Made by a program: the position numbers and the translations under genes. Of a stretch of DNA of 32,317 bases, positions 6,438 to 14,151 are shown one piece after another. The DNA is from an uncultured Lachnospiraceae bacterium (GTDB lineage Bacteria; Bacillota; Clostridia; Lachnospirales; Lachnospiraceae). The stretch spans positions 1 through 32,317 of the forward strand of contig CAJTYM010000047.1 in the NCBI GenBank assembly GCA_910583835.1. The letters run 5' to 3'. The notes beneath the pieces were generated by a model. That model was given only the letters and a program-made list of their open reading frames with translations, was not told the origin of the DNA and ran no database searches. Position 1 is the stretch's first letter. Every line of letters starts with the position of its first letter.

Positions 6438-7322
6438 ATGGCGATTTTCAAGGGAGCCGGTGTTGCGCTTGTAACGCCGATGAAAGACAATCTGCAAGTA
6501 AATTACGATAAATTGGCAGAACTTTTGGAAGACCAGATTAAGAACGAGACAGACAGCATTATTATCACAGGTACTACGGGGGAAGCATCTACGCTTACGG
6601 AAGAGGAACATTTAGAGGTCATTCGCGCTGCGGTATCTATCGTGGACAAACGGATTCCGGTGATTGCCGGAACAGGTTCCAACTGTACGAGGACGGCAGT
6701 GTACCTGTCAAGAAAAGCGCAGGAAGCCGGGGCGGACGGATTGCTTGTGGTAACGCCATACTATAATAAGGCAACACAGAAGGGGCTGATTAGCCATTAT
6801 ACGGAGATTGCCCGGAATGTAGACCTCCCCATCATCTTATATAATGTTCCAGGCAGGACCGGCTGTAAGATTGCGCCGGAGACGGCAGCTGTTTTGGCAC
6901 GTGATGTGGAGAATATTGTGGGCATGAAGGATGCTGTGGGCGACATTTCTTATACTCTGCAGCTGATGGAACGGACCCAGGGTGATTTTGATTTGTACTC
7001 CGGTGAGGATGGGCAGGTGATTCCGTTGCTTGCCTGTGGCGGAATTGGCGTGATTTCCGTACTCTCCAATGTAGCGCCCAAATTCACGCATGACATGGTG
7101 ATGAATTATCTGAGTGGGAAGCAGCAGGAAGCGCTTAAGATGCAGTGCAAGGCGCTTGCGTTGGTAGATGCGCTGTTTTGTGAGGTAAATCCGATTCCGG
7201 TCAAAGCTGCCCTCAATCTTATGGGCTGGGAAGTAGGTCCTTTGCGGGCGCCGCTTAGTGAGATGGAACCGGAGAATCTGGAGAAGCTTAGAAACGTAAT
7301 GCAGAGTTTTGGGATATTATAA
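6438..7322 (+). CDS. dapA: 4-hydroxy-tetrahydrodipicolinate synthase
   Basis: Condenses pyruvate with aspartate semialdehyde, the first step of the diaminopimelate/lysine branch, in the cytoplasm. The 294-residue TIM barrel is of normal length. Visible active-site elements are GTTGEAST (substrate Thr pair), YNVPGRTG (catalytic Tyr and substrate-binding Arg), the Schiff-base Lys164 in VGMKDAVGD, and the LLACGGIGVISV loop near the end of the barrel. The start has AAGGAGG nine bases upstream. dapB follows 161 bp downstream on the same strand, so the two probably form one transcription unit driven by the promoter at 6337 and modulated by the hairpins around it. Confidence 0.97.
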   Translation: MAIFKGAGVALVTPMKDNLQVNYDKLAELLEDQIKNETDSIIITGTTGEASTLTEEEHLEVIRAAVSIVDKRIPVIAGTGSNCTRTAVYLSRKAQEAGADGLLVVTPYYNKATQKGLISHYTEIARNVDLPIILYNVPGRTGCKIAPETAAVLARDVENIVGMKDAVGDISYTLQLMERTQGDFDLYSGEDGQVIPLLACGGIGVISVLSNVAPKFTHDMVMNYLSGKQQEALKMQCKALALVDALFCEVNPIPVKAALNLMGWEVGPLRAPLSEMEPENLEKLRNVMQSFGIL

Positions 7323-7333
7323 TTTCAGACAGT

Positions 7334-7452
7334 CTGGGACAACGAATATTAAATAACTGCTATTTTCACTTGCAATTTTCGTTGTACCAGTCAGAACAGA
7401 TAAATCGGGGGAAATTGTGCTAAGAAATGCGCGGCGCGAATTTTCCCCGATT
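7334..7452 (+). promoter_or_regulatory. Two hairpins in the dapA-dapB gap
   Basis: Hairpin 1: CTGGgACAACGAA (7334-7346) against TTCGTTGTaCCAG (7378-7390), one mismatch. Hairpin 2: AATCGGGGGAAATT (7403-7416) against AATTTTCCCCGATT (7439-7452), 14 bp with one G-U pair and a 22-nt GC-rich loop. Neither has a T-tract. Their place between two genes of one pathway suggests mRNA processing or differential expression. Confidence 0.5.
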
Positions 7453-7483
7453 CATTTCGTATTAGGAATTAGGAGGAGAAACG

Positions 7484-8251
7484 ATGGTAAGGATGATTAT
7501 GCATGGCTGTAATGGCAAAATGGGACAAGTTATTTCGGGAATCTGCAAAGAGGACAGCGAAATTGAGATTGTAGCGGGCATAGACCCCTATACTGGCCTG
7601 AAGAATGACTACCCAGTATTTGAACATATAGAAGAGTGCCAGATTGAGGCGGACGTAGTAGTGGATTTTGCAGCAGCCCAGGCAGTGGACGGTTTGTTGG
7701 ATTACTGTGCAAAGCATAAACTGCCAGTGGTCTTATGCACGACCGGATTGAGTGAACAGCAGCTTGCCAAGGTGGAGGAGACGGCCAGACAGACAGCCGT
7801 GCTCAAATCTGCCAATATGTCTCTGGGCATCAACCTGCTGATGGATTTATTGAAACGGGCGGCAAAGGCGCTTGCCCCGGCAGGATTTGATATGGAAATC
7901 GTGGAAAAGCACCATAACCAGAAAGTGGATGCGCCGAGCGGGACAGCCCTTGCCCTGGCAGATTCCCTCAATGAGGCGTTGGACAATGCCTATGCCTACC
8001 AGTATGACAGGACGCAGGACAGGAAGAAACGGGAGAAATATGAGATTGGCATTCAGGCAGTCCGCGGCGGCAGCATTGTCGGTGAACATGAGGTGATTTT
8101 TGCGGGGACGGACGAGGTCATTGAGTTCAGGCACACAGCGTATTCTAAGGCAGTATTTGGCAAAGGGGCTGTGGAGGCGGCCAAATTCCTTGCCGGCAAG
8201 CCTGCCGGAAGGTACGAGATGCGGGATGTGACGGCAGCAAGCTGTAGATAA
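7484..8251 (+). CDS. dapB: 4-hydroxy-tetrahydrodipicolinate reductase
   Basis: NAD(P)H-dependent reductase that acts directly after DapA. The N-terminal Rossmann motif is MIMHGCNGKMGQVIS; DFAAAQAV and CTTGLSEQQL follow the family pattern. The catalytic block EKHHNQKVDAPSGTAL carries the conserved His pair, Lys and substrate-binding SGT. GEHEVIFAG and EFRHTAYSKAVFGKGAV complete the C-terminal domain. At 255 residues it has the normal length. It starts after AGGAGG with good spacing. No other dap gene is in the window, so the later steps (possibly the DapL aminotransferase route usual in this group) are encoded elsewhere. Confidence 0.97.
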   Translation: MVRMIMHGCNGKMGQVISGICKEDSEIEIVAGIDPYTGLKNDYPVFEHIEECQIEADVVVDFAAAQAVDGLLDYCAKHKLPVVLCTTGLSEQQLAKVEETARQTAVLKSANMSLGINLLMDLLKRAAKALAPAGFDMEIVEKHHNQKVDAPSGTALALADSLNEALDNAYAYQYDRTQDRKKREKYEIGIQAVRGGSIVGEHEVIFAGTDEVIEFRHTAYSKAVFGKGAVEAAKFLAGKPAGRYEMRDVTAASCR

Positions 8252-8292
8252 TCTACGTTGCAGCATATGGAGAGAAGGAATCGCAGAAGCAC

Positions 8293-8310
8293 TATGAGAG
8301 GATTCTCATA
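8293..8310. promoter_or_regulatory. Palindrome upstream of lacI-type gene
   Basis: TATGAGA (8293-8299), GGAT, TCTCATA (8304-8310): a perfect 7-bp dyad in the 96-bp gap between dapB and the LacI-type regulator. It could be an operator for that regulator or a weak hairpin at the end of the dapB mRNA; there is no T-tract. Confidence 0.4.
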
Positions 8311-8347
8311 AGATAAAAATAAAAGATGAGACGGTGGAGAAAAAGGC

Positions 8348-9388
8348 ATGGCAACATTAAGAGAGCTATCAGAAATTACGGGATACTCCATTGCCACAAT
8401 TTCCAGGGTTTTGAATGGGGATGAGACCTTGAAGGTGACAGAGAATACCCGTAGCATGATTCTGGAGGCGGCAGGAAAGGCAGATTATCCCAGTAAGCAG
8501 AATATAAATAAAAAGAACAGTTCAGGAATGCATATAAAACTGGGGATTGTGGAAATGGTGACAGCTCAGGAATCGGAGAAGGATCCTTATTATCTCTATG
8601 TGAAGAACAATGTTGAGCAGTGCTGTTTTGCGAATGGAATGGAGACTTTTGTCATGCAGTATGACGAGGAAGAAGGTCTTTACCGCAGTGCAGCGTCAAG
8701 GGAACTGGATGGGATACTGGCAATCGGGCAGTTTCGTGAGGAGCAGATTGTGGCGATGGAGAAGTGCGTGTCCAGGATAGTATTTCTCGAATCTGCTCCA
8801 TTTCCAGAGAAATACTGTTCTGTAATGCCCGATTATGAGGTTGGTATCCGTCAAGGCGTCGACTACCTTATTGCACAGGGACACCGTAAGATTGTCTTTG
8901 TAGGACCGGAATTTTCCACAGATTCCACCTGCCAGCAGGCACCGGAACTGCGCCGGAAGTTTTTTGCGGATTATATGAAACGATATGGAAAAGAGGCTGA
9001 AGGCATCCTGCTGGATGCAGAATGGCAGGGAGATGACGTGGCCGAACTGATTATGCAGTATGTGAAAAATTTTCAGGAATCAGAACAAAGGCCTACTGCA
9101 TTTTTTACATATAATGAGACCACAGCTCTGGGGGTATTCCGAGCTTTGCAGATTTTAGGCTATCAGGTGCCGGAAGATTTCAGTATCCTGAGTTACAATG
9201 ATACAGTGCTTGCAACCATGATGCAGCCCAAGCTTTCAGGAATTCACATCAATATTGAGGAAATGGTCAAACATGCAGTTTGGCTGATGGAAAGGATGGC
9301 GACAGGTGAGGGGAAAATCCCCTTGCGTATATCTGTACCGGCTACCTTGGTGATTCGGGAGAGTGTACAATCGGTGCCGGAAGTCTGA
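8348..9388 (+). CDS. LacI/GalR-family transcriptional regulator
   Basis: A 346-residue repressor-type protein. The N-terminal LRELSEITGYSIATISRVLNGDETLKVTENTRSMI is a complete LacI-type HTH plus hinge start. The rest is a periplasmic-binding-protein-like effector domain (DGILAIGQF, DYEVGIRQGVDYLIAQGHRKIVFVG, RPTAFFTYNETTALGVFRALQILGYQVPEDFSILSYND). This arrangement resembles EbgR/MelR-type sugar regulators, but the ligand cannot be read off. GGTGGAGAAAAAGG precedes the ATG. The class V aminotransferase gene begins 19 bp downstream, so the regulator may control it. No sugar-utilisation gene lies nearby, which is unusual for the family. Confidence 0.92.
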   Translation: MATLRELSEITGYSIATISRVLNGDETLKVTENTRSMILEAAGKADYPSKQNINKKNSSGMHIKLGIVEMVTAQESEKDPYYLYVKNNVEQCCFANGMETFVMQYDEEEGLYRSAASRELDGILAIGQFREEQIVAMEKCVSRIVFLESAPFPEKYCSVMPDYEVGIRQGVDYLIAQGHRKIVFVGPEFSTDSTCQQAPELRRKFFADYMKRYGKEAEGILLDAEWQGDDVAELIMQYVKNFQESEQRPTAFFTYNETTALGVFRALQILGYQVPEDFSILSYNDTVLATMMQPKLSGIHINIEEMVKHAVWLMERMATGEGKIPLRISVPATLVIRESVQSVPEV

Positions 9389-9407
9389 ACTGGAAAGGAA
9401 GAATACA

Positions 9408-10508
9408 ATGTATAAGATGATGACGCCGGGTCCCACCCAGGTACAAGAAAATGTCCGCCTGGCGCGGGCAAGGGAGTGCGGCAACCCGGATATAGATGAA
9501 GAGTTTTTTGATTTTTATAAAGAAACCTGTGAATTGATCAGCCAATTGCTGCACACGGAGAATGAGACGCTGATATTGGGCGGGGAAGGAATTCTGGGGC
9601 TGGAAGCTGCCTGTGCTTCCCTGACGGAGCCGGACGATAAAGTGTTGGTATTGGACAATGGAATTTTTGGGGAAGGATTTGCTGATTTCGTGTCCCTGTA
9701 CGGCGGCATACCGCAGATGTATACGGTGGAAGGGCGAAATCCTATCGATGCGCAAGCCTTAGAGGAGTTTCTGGAGAAGAATCACGATTATAAATATGCA
9801 ACGCTGGTGCACTGCGATACGCCCAGCGGTATTTTGAACGATATCAGCAGCCTTTGCCCGCTTCTGAAAAAATATGGCATTCTGACGGTGGTGGATGCCG
9901 TATCCTCCATGTTTGGGGAGGAAGTGCGCGTGGATGATTGGGAGATAGATATTCTCTGCGGCGGTTCGCAGAAAGCGGTCTCTGCACCGCCGGGACTGAC
10001 GTTTGTGACTGTCAGCGAAGATGCGAAAAAGGCAATGGCGCAGAGGAAAACCCCGATTGCCTCTTTCTATGCCAATCTGCAGGTCTTTGAGGGCTATTAT
10101 AAGGCAAAATGGTTTCCCTACACGATGCCCATCAGCGACATTTATGGGCTGCGTCAAGCCATGGACAATATTGCCGCCGATAAGGAGATGTTGGCGCGCC
10201 ATGCGAAAATAGCAGAAGATTGCAGGAATTCATTGACAAAAGCCGGGCTGAAGCTGCATTTGCAGAGCGGGTTTTCCAGCACGGTGACAGTGTTCGATGT
10301 GCCCGAAGGGACCACGGCGCAGGAGATTTTGCACGTTATGCGTGAAGAGCATAATATCCTTCTGGCAGGCTCCTTCGGCAGCCTTGCCGGAAAAGTTATC
10401 CGTATCGGGCATATGGGCAGCAATGCCAACGAAAAGGACATGGAGGAGACGATGGCGGCTTTGCTGCAGACGTTAGGAAAACTAGGCGTGGAACTGGAAG
10501 GGAGATAG
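9408..10508 (+). CDS. Class V pyridoxal-phosphate aminotransferase
   Basis: A fold-type I PLP enzyme of the alanine-glyoxylate/serine-pyruvate aminotransferase group. MMTPGPTQVQENVRLA is the classical N-terminus of this family; LILGGEGILGLEAA binds the cofactor phosphate; VHCDTPSGILND and LTVVDAVSSMFGEEVRVDDW carry the cofactor Asp; and the Schiff-base Lys189 is in CGGSQKAVSAPPG. The C-terminal domain ends with IRIGHMGSNANEKDMEETMAAL, as in the family. The start at 9408 follows AAAGGAA and gives 366 residues; the open frame to 9363 has no such site. It follows the LacI-type gene closely. The true substrate (glyoxylate, phosphonate, serine or purine-degradation product) is not determinable here. 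Confidence 0.9.
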   Translation: MYKMMTPGPTQVQENVRLARARECGNPDIDEEFFDFYKETCELISQLLHTENETLILGGEGILGLEAACASLTEPDDKVLVLDNGIFGEGFADFVSLYGGIPQMYTVEGRNPIDAQALEEFLEKNHDYKYATLVHCDTPSGILNDISSLCPLLKKYGILTVVDAVSSMFGEEVRVDDWEIDILCGGSQKAVSAPPGLTFVTVSEDAKKAMAQRKTPIASFYANLQVFEGYYKAKWFPYTMPISDIYGLRQAMDNIAADKEMLARHAKIAEDCRNSLTKAGLKLHLQSGFSSTVTVFDVPEGTTAQEILHVMREEHNILLAGSFGSLAGKVIRIGHMGSNANEKDMEETMAALLQTLGKLGVELEGR

Positions 10509-10539
10509 GCGCTAAGTAAACTGGGCGTTGAACTGCAAG
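10480..10539 (+). repeat. Degenerate 39-bp tandem duplication at aminotransferase 3' end
   Basis: The 21 bases at 10480-10500 (encoding the KLGVELE end) recur with few changes at 10519-10539, offset by 39 bp and in the same reading frame beyond the TAG. The post-stop copy reads SKLGVELQ. It looks like a slip duplication in which one copy is now untranslated. Confidence 0.55.
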
Positions 10540-10553
10540 CAACAGTTTGGGGA

Positions 10554-10582
10554 TTGACAGAACGCCATTCTTGTGAGATAGT
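10554..10582 (+). promoter_or_regulatory. Possible promoter for nadA
   Basis: TTGACA (10554-10559), 17 bp, GATAGT (10577-10582; four of six consensus bases). The perfect -35 is persuasive, the -10 weak. It lies in the 163-bp gap between the aminotransferase and nadA. Confidence 0.35.
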
Positions 10583-10671
10583 AAGCAGAAAAGGGAAGCA
10601 ACAATTTGATTTCCTTATGTAATTATAGTAGCAACTATTCCAGGTATGGGAGTAGGGAAAGCGGGAACCAT

Positions 10672-11577
10672 ATGTCAACAATAGATAAAATCAAGGAACT
10701 GAAACAGCAGAGGAATGCCGTGATTCTGGCACATTATTATGTGGAGGATGAGGTACAGGCGATTGCCGATTATGTCGGGGATTCTTTCTATCTCAGCAAA
10801 ATTGCGGCAAAGGAGGAAGCAGATGTCATCTTATTCTGCGGCGTGTCCTTCATGGGGGAGAGCGCCAAGATTTTAAGTCCGCAGAAAACGGTGATTATGC
10901 CGGACATGCAGGCGGACTGCCCGATGGCGCATATGGCGGACATTGAGAAGATTCAGGAAATGCGGGAGAAATATGAAGATTTGGCAGTTGTCTGTTATAT
11001 CAATTCCACGGCAGAGCTAAAGACTTACTCCGATGTATGCGTCACATCTTCCAATGCCTTAAAGATTGTGAAAAAGCTGCCCAATAAGCATATTTATTTT
11101 ATCCCCGATGAGAATCTGGGGCGTTATATCGCCTCCAAGGTCCCAGAGAAGCAGTTTATTTTCAATGAAGGCTTCTGCCATGTACATAAAGGGATTGCAG
11201 CGGAACACGTCAGAAAGGCAAAGGAAGCCCATCCCCAGGCGTCTGTGCTGGTTCACCCGGAATGTACGCCGGAGGTGGTGGAAATGGCTGATTATATTGG
11301 CAGCACGTCCGGGATTATTGACTTTGCGACAGCAAGCGGGGAGCAGGAGTTTATTATCTGTACGGAAACAGGCGTTTTGTATGAATTGCGGCAGAAGAAC
11401 CCGGGCAAACGCTTTTATCTGGCTGGGAATCAGCAGCTATGCCCGAACATGAAGCGGATAACGCTGGACAAAGTGGCAGCGGCCTTGGAGCAGATGACGA
11501 ACACCGTGGAACTTGAGGAAGAAGTGCGGGTTCGTGCCAATCAGCCCTTGGAGCGTATGTTGGAATTAGGTTCGTGA
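10672..11577 (+). CDS. nadA: Quinolinate synthase
   Basis: A [4Fe-4S] enzyme that condenses iminoaspartate with dihydroxyacetone phosphate to quinolinate in NAD synthesis. The three pseudo-repeat domains are visible: VILAHYYVEDEVQAIADYVGDS; FCGVSFMGESAKIL with MPDMQADCPMAHM; then NSTAELKTYSDVCVTSSNA, FIPDENLGRYIA, VHPECTPEVVEMAD, GSTSGIIDF and LCPNMKRITL. The cluster cysteines are probably those in VVCYINSTAE, HPECTPE and LCPNMKR. The start at 10672 gives 301 residues, typical of the short bacterial form. nadB and nadC, which usually adjoin it, are absent from the window. Its stop codon abuts the stop of the convergent EpsG-like gene with no base between them. Confidence 0.96.
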   Translation: MSTIDKIKELKQQRNAVILAHYYVEDEVQAIADYVGDSFYLSKIAAKEEADVILFCGVSFMGESAKILSPQKTVIMPDMQADCPMAHMADIEKIQEMREKYEDLAVVCYINSTAELKTYSDVCVTSSNALKIVKKLPNKHIYFIPDENLGRYIASKVPEKQFIFNEGFCHVHKGIAAEHVRKAKEAHPQASVLVHPECTPEVVEMADYIGSTSGIIDFATASGEQEFIICTETGVLYELRQKNPGKRFYLAGNQQLCPNMKRITLDKVAAALEQMTNTVELEEEVRVRANQPLERMLELGS

Positions 11578-12681
11578 TTAGTTAGGTGCGGACATGCTTT
11601 TATCCCACAGCCCCACATAGGGATAGACGTGGTGGAATCCGCAGAATGCGGCGAAAGCAAAATACGCGCCGCCCAAAAACAGGAACAGGAACAGGACGCG
11701 GTGGTAAGTCAGAACAGGCTTGCTGCCGGGTCTTTTTTGATTCCGGTAGGAGGAAATGATTTCCGGGATGCCAATCAGGGAAAAGACAAAGGGGTAGACA
11801 GCAAAACGCTCGAGGATGAAATGTTTTGTAATAAACAGGCTGATGATAAAATGGTAAATGGCGCTGTTTAAGCAGACAGAGCGCAGCATGGAATCTGCTA
11901 TCCGGCTGCGGAACAAAATGATAAGCAGACAGTACAGGGCGGGAAACAGCGCATAGCAAAAGCCGTTTGCCTGCCAGAAAAACCCTCCCTGGTAATTGGT
12001 ATATTTTGTGGGCAGAAATGGTCCCAAAAGTTCAAATAAGGGGTCAAAGAAAAGATAAATAATTGCTGTCAGCGCAGCCAGCAGCAGCAGTGATTTTTTG
12101 GACTGTTTCAGGGGCAGCAGGAAATACAGGGGAAATAAAAACAGCAGGGAATTATGGAACAGCCCGCCGATTACTATCAGCATGGAATAGGGCAGGATTT
12201 TCCTGTTTTTCAGGTAAGGCCAGGCGAGGAGGAAGAACGCCGTGGCGATGGACTGACGGATTAGGTTCATGTTGTAGGCAAGGAACTGTAAGGTAATATA
12301 AAGGTAAACGCTGAGCCAGGGAATTTTGGAATAGCGGCATATAAAATGCATCGCTGCCGTCAGCAGGAAAGCATTGACGATTAACAGGAAAACCTGGTAA
12401 GGGCAGCCGGTGCTGCCGATAATCTTACAGACCAGGAAAAACAGCGGTTCCCCGGAGTATGTATGGAGAATGTCGCTAAAAGACCAGCCATTGACCATGT
12501 CATACATGTTGCGGTAGGAAAAATAATCAAAGCCGATGGCATAACGGCAGGAAGCGATAAAAATCAGGAGCATCATGGATACTGCCAGGTAAAGGGCAGT
12601 AATTTGGCGGCTTTTCTGGCGTTCTGTCAGGACATAGCCCAAGCCTGCAGAGAGGGAAATCGTAAAATAATAAATAGCCAT
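11578..12681 (-). CDS. EpsG-like polytopic membrane protein
   Basis: A 367-residue protein with about ten hydrophobic segments. The pattern FIASCRYAIGFDYFSYRNMYDMV near residue 45 and the YNMNLIRQSIATAFFLLA segment near 140 are typical of EpsG-family polysaccharide polymerases, which join repeat units of exopolysaccharide at the outer face of the membrane. The RQSIA block is the best family signature. The ATG follows GGAGG on the minus strand. No glycosyltransferase, flippase or sugar-nucleotide gene is nearby, so this is an orphan or part of a scattered locus. On the minus strand a possible promoter is TTGCCA-18-TATAGT, with the palindrome ATGGCAAATGCCAT (12847-12860) over the -35. Confidence 0.8.
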   Translation of the reverse strand: MAIYYFTISLSAGLGYVLTERQKSRQITALYLAVSMMLLIFIASCRYAIGFDYFSYRNMYDMVNGWSFSDILHTYSGEPLFFLVCKIIGSTGCPYQVFLLIVNAFLLTAAMHFICRYSKIPWLSVYLYITLQFLAYNMNLIRQSIATAFFLLAWPYLKNRKILPYSMLIVIGGLFHNSLLFLFPLYFLLPLKQSKKSLLLLAALTAIIYLFFDPLFELLGPFLPTKYTNYQGGFFWQANGFCYALFPALYCLLIILFRSRIADSMLRSVCLNSAIYHFIISLFITKHFILERFAVYPFVFSLIGIPEIISSYRNQKRPGSKPVLTYHRVLFLFLFLGGAYFAFAAFCGFHHVYPYVGLWDKSMSAPN

Positions 12682-12846
12682 AACGTGTCCTCCGTCAAAA
12701 ATGATAAAATGTCAGTACTGCTCCATAATCATTGGAAAGCGTTCATCCCATCGTCAGCAATCTGCCCATAGGGTATTATGGTTTTTATCATGCTGGCGAT
12801 GGCTGAACTATCATCGAAAATATACTATAACAGATATGTTTTTGTG

Positions 12847-12860
12847 ATGGCAAATGCCAT
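12847..12860. promoter_or_regulatory. Palindrome over the -35 of the EpsG-like gene
   Basis: ATGGCA-AA-TGCCAT is perfect and overlaps the TTGCCA of the candidate minus-strand promoter, so it could be an operator for the EpsG-like gene. It also lies 16 bp past the stop of the minus-strand secreted-protein gene, but has no T-tract for termination. Confidence 0.35.
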
Positions 12861-12875
12861 GTGGATTGTCAGTTT

Positions 12876-13460
12876 CTATTCTGTAACGGATGTCTTGCTT
12901 ACCACAAAGGTCGGCGTCACATTAAATGTTCCGTTGTCGGTAACGTTCTGCCCCAAAGTGCCGACAACATACAATGCGCCCTCCTGGTTTGCGTTGAGGA
13001 TGAGGACGTTCATATCCTGTTTCTGGTTTGCTTTCAGCCATCTTGCCTGTGATAAGCTGGTCGGCATTTCGTCTTTTGCCTCCTCCTGCTTTAAGCCGAT
13101 GGCAATCTGGTTGTCCGTGACTGTGCCGGTATTGCTCCATGTTACGTTGTTCAGTTTGCCTAAGTCTACCTTGGTGTAGGATACGTCTACCCGCACCGGA
13201 ATATTGGAGTTGTTCTTCATGCGGATTCTCGGGGAAATAACTTTGTTCTGGGTAGAAAGGCTGCTGCTGATATTGAAAGGAACGAAAGTCGGCATGGTAA
13301 CGGAGAGGATGGTCGGCTCAATGGTTCCCACCATCTCAATCTGCCCGGAACCGCCAACCGGGATATCCCTGTTGGAATTGACATCGGCAGCGTAGGAAAC
13401 CGTGGAAAAAAGTAGGGTTGCGATTAAAACGAGCTGCAAAAATAAAGTTTTTTTCTTCAT
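12876..13460 (-). CDS. Secreted protein of unknown function
   Basis: A 194-residue protein with a clear Sec signal peptide: MKKKTLFLQLVLIATLLFSTVSYA, with cleavage expected after SYA. The mature part is polar and rich in Asn, Thr and Val, with alternating beta-type segments (EMVGTIEPTILSVTMPTFVPF, IRMKNNSNIPVRVDVSYTKV, GALYVVGTLGQNVTDNGTF), resembling the layout of WxL-like or spore-coat/pilin-type beta-sandwich proteins; no firm family match. The start at 13460 follows AGGAGG; the in-frame upstream Met has no site. It lies 53 bp after an anchored protein on the same strand, and the two probably work together at the cell surface. Confidence 0.75.
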   Translation of the reverse strand: MKKKTLFLQLVLIATLLFSTVSYAADVNSNRDIPVGGSGQIEMVGTIEPTILSVTMPTFVPFNISSSLSTQNKVISPRIRMKNNSNIPVRVDVSYTKVDLGKLNNVTWSNTGTVTDNQIAIGLKQEEAKDEMPTSLSQARWLKANQKQDMNVLILNANQEGALYVVGTLGQNVTDNGTFNVTPTFVVSKTSVTE

Positions 13461-13513
13461 ACATATACCTCCTGCCATTATCTGTTATAGTATGGATTGG
13501 GTTTTGGTATGGC

Positions 13514-14023
13514 TCAGTTCTGTACGGTAATGGTAATCTGTGCCCCGGTTTGGCTGATAAACTCGCCATCATCTTCATCGTATGCTAAGAAGTAGGCGGT
13601 GGCGTCATACGTCCCCTTTTCTAATACCTTATCTAACGCTACGTTTTCAATGTATGTACCGGGTTTTAAGAAGTTTGAGGCATAGATTTCTTCTTCTGTG
13701 CCGTCAATCTTAATGCTGACTTTCAGGAGTTTGGCATTGTTGCCGGGGTTTTCAATCAGCAGGTTGCCCTTGGCGGTTCCATTGAGGAACACCGGGGAAG
13801 TGTTGATGGAAAATGCAATCATGCTGCGGTCTAAAGCCTCCTGCAGCTGCTTCCTGCGTTCGTCAATGTCGATTCCTGGCAGTACGCCGACCGTGGCATT
13901 GTCATCGTACAGCAGATTGTTATCATCTTTTTTGTAAAAAATGAAGTAGCAGATTAGTACAGTTAACGCGATGAGCAGGATAAGTCCTGCAGTGGTTAAG
14001 ATTCTTTTTTTTGTTTTGCTCAT
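13514..14023 (-). CDS. Membrane-anchored extracellular protein, unknown
   Basis: A 169-residue protein with an N-terminal cytoplasmic Lys/Arg patch (MSKTKKR), one membrane helix (about residues 9-30, ending ICYFIFYKK) and an extracellular part. The latter reads as one Ig-like/beta-sandwich domain: SMIAFSINTSPVFLNGTAKGNLLIENPGNNAKLLKVSIKIDGTEEEIYASNFLKPGTYIENVAL and GTYDATAYFLAYDEDDGEF. It resembles DUF916-type WxL-binding domains in outline, but the match is by eye. It is probably co-transcribed with the secreted protein downstream. The ribosome binding site is the right arm of an inverted repeat (14035-14082). Confidence 0.7.
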   Translation of the reverse strand: MSKTKKRILTTAGLILLIALTVLICYFIFYKKDDNNLLYDDNATVGVLPGIDIDERRKQLQEALDRSMIAFSINTSPVFLNGTAKGNLLIENPGNNAKLLKVSIKIDGTEEEIYASNFLKPGTYIENVALDKVLEKGTYDATAYFLAYDEDDGEFISQTGAQITITVQN

Positions 14024-14034
14024 AAAATAAGATT

Positions 14035-14134
14035 CCCCCTTTTCGGTTTTTTGACGTCATAGTCATTATAAGTCGAAAAAGGGGGAAAATACAAGATAAA
14101 TTATGCGACAAATTATGATAATATTCGACAAATT
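14035..14134 (-). promoter_or_regulatory. Regulatory region of the secreted/anchored pair
   Basis: Minus-strand promoter TTGTAT-18-TATAAT (about 14062-14091). An inverted repeat, CCCCCTTTTCG (14035-14045) against CGAAAAAGGGGG (14074-14085), has one arm in the promoter spacer and the other over the GGGGG ribosome binding site. Upstream, AATTTGTCG occurs twice exactly 20 bp apart on the minus strand (plus-strand CGACAAATT at 14106 and 14126), a spacing typical of a regulator binding on one face of the helix. Confidence 0.4.
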
Positions 14135-14151
14135 CAGAAAACTCAGAAAAT

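Noticed and set aside
11629..13179. Several plus-strand frames opposite the EpsG-like and secreted-protein genes
   Set aside because: They are antisense shadows of minus-strand genes with strong family or signal-peptide evidence.
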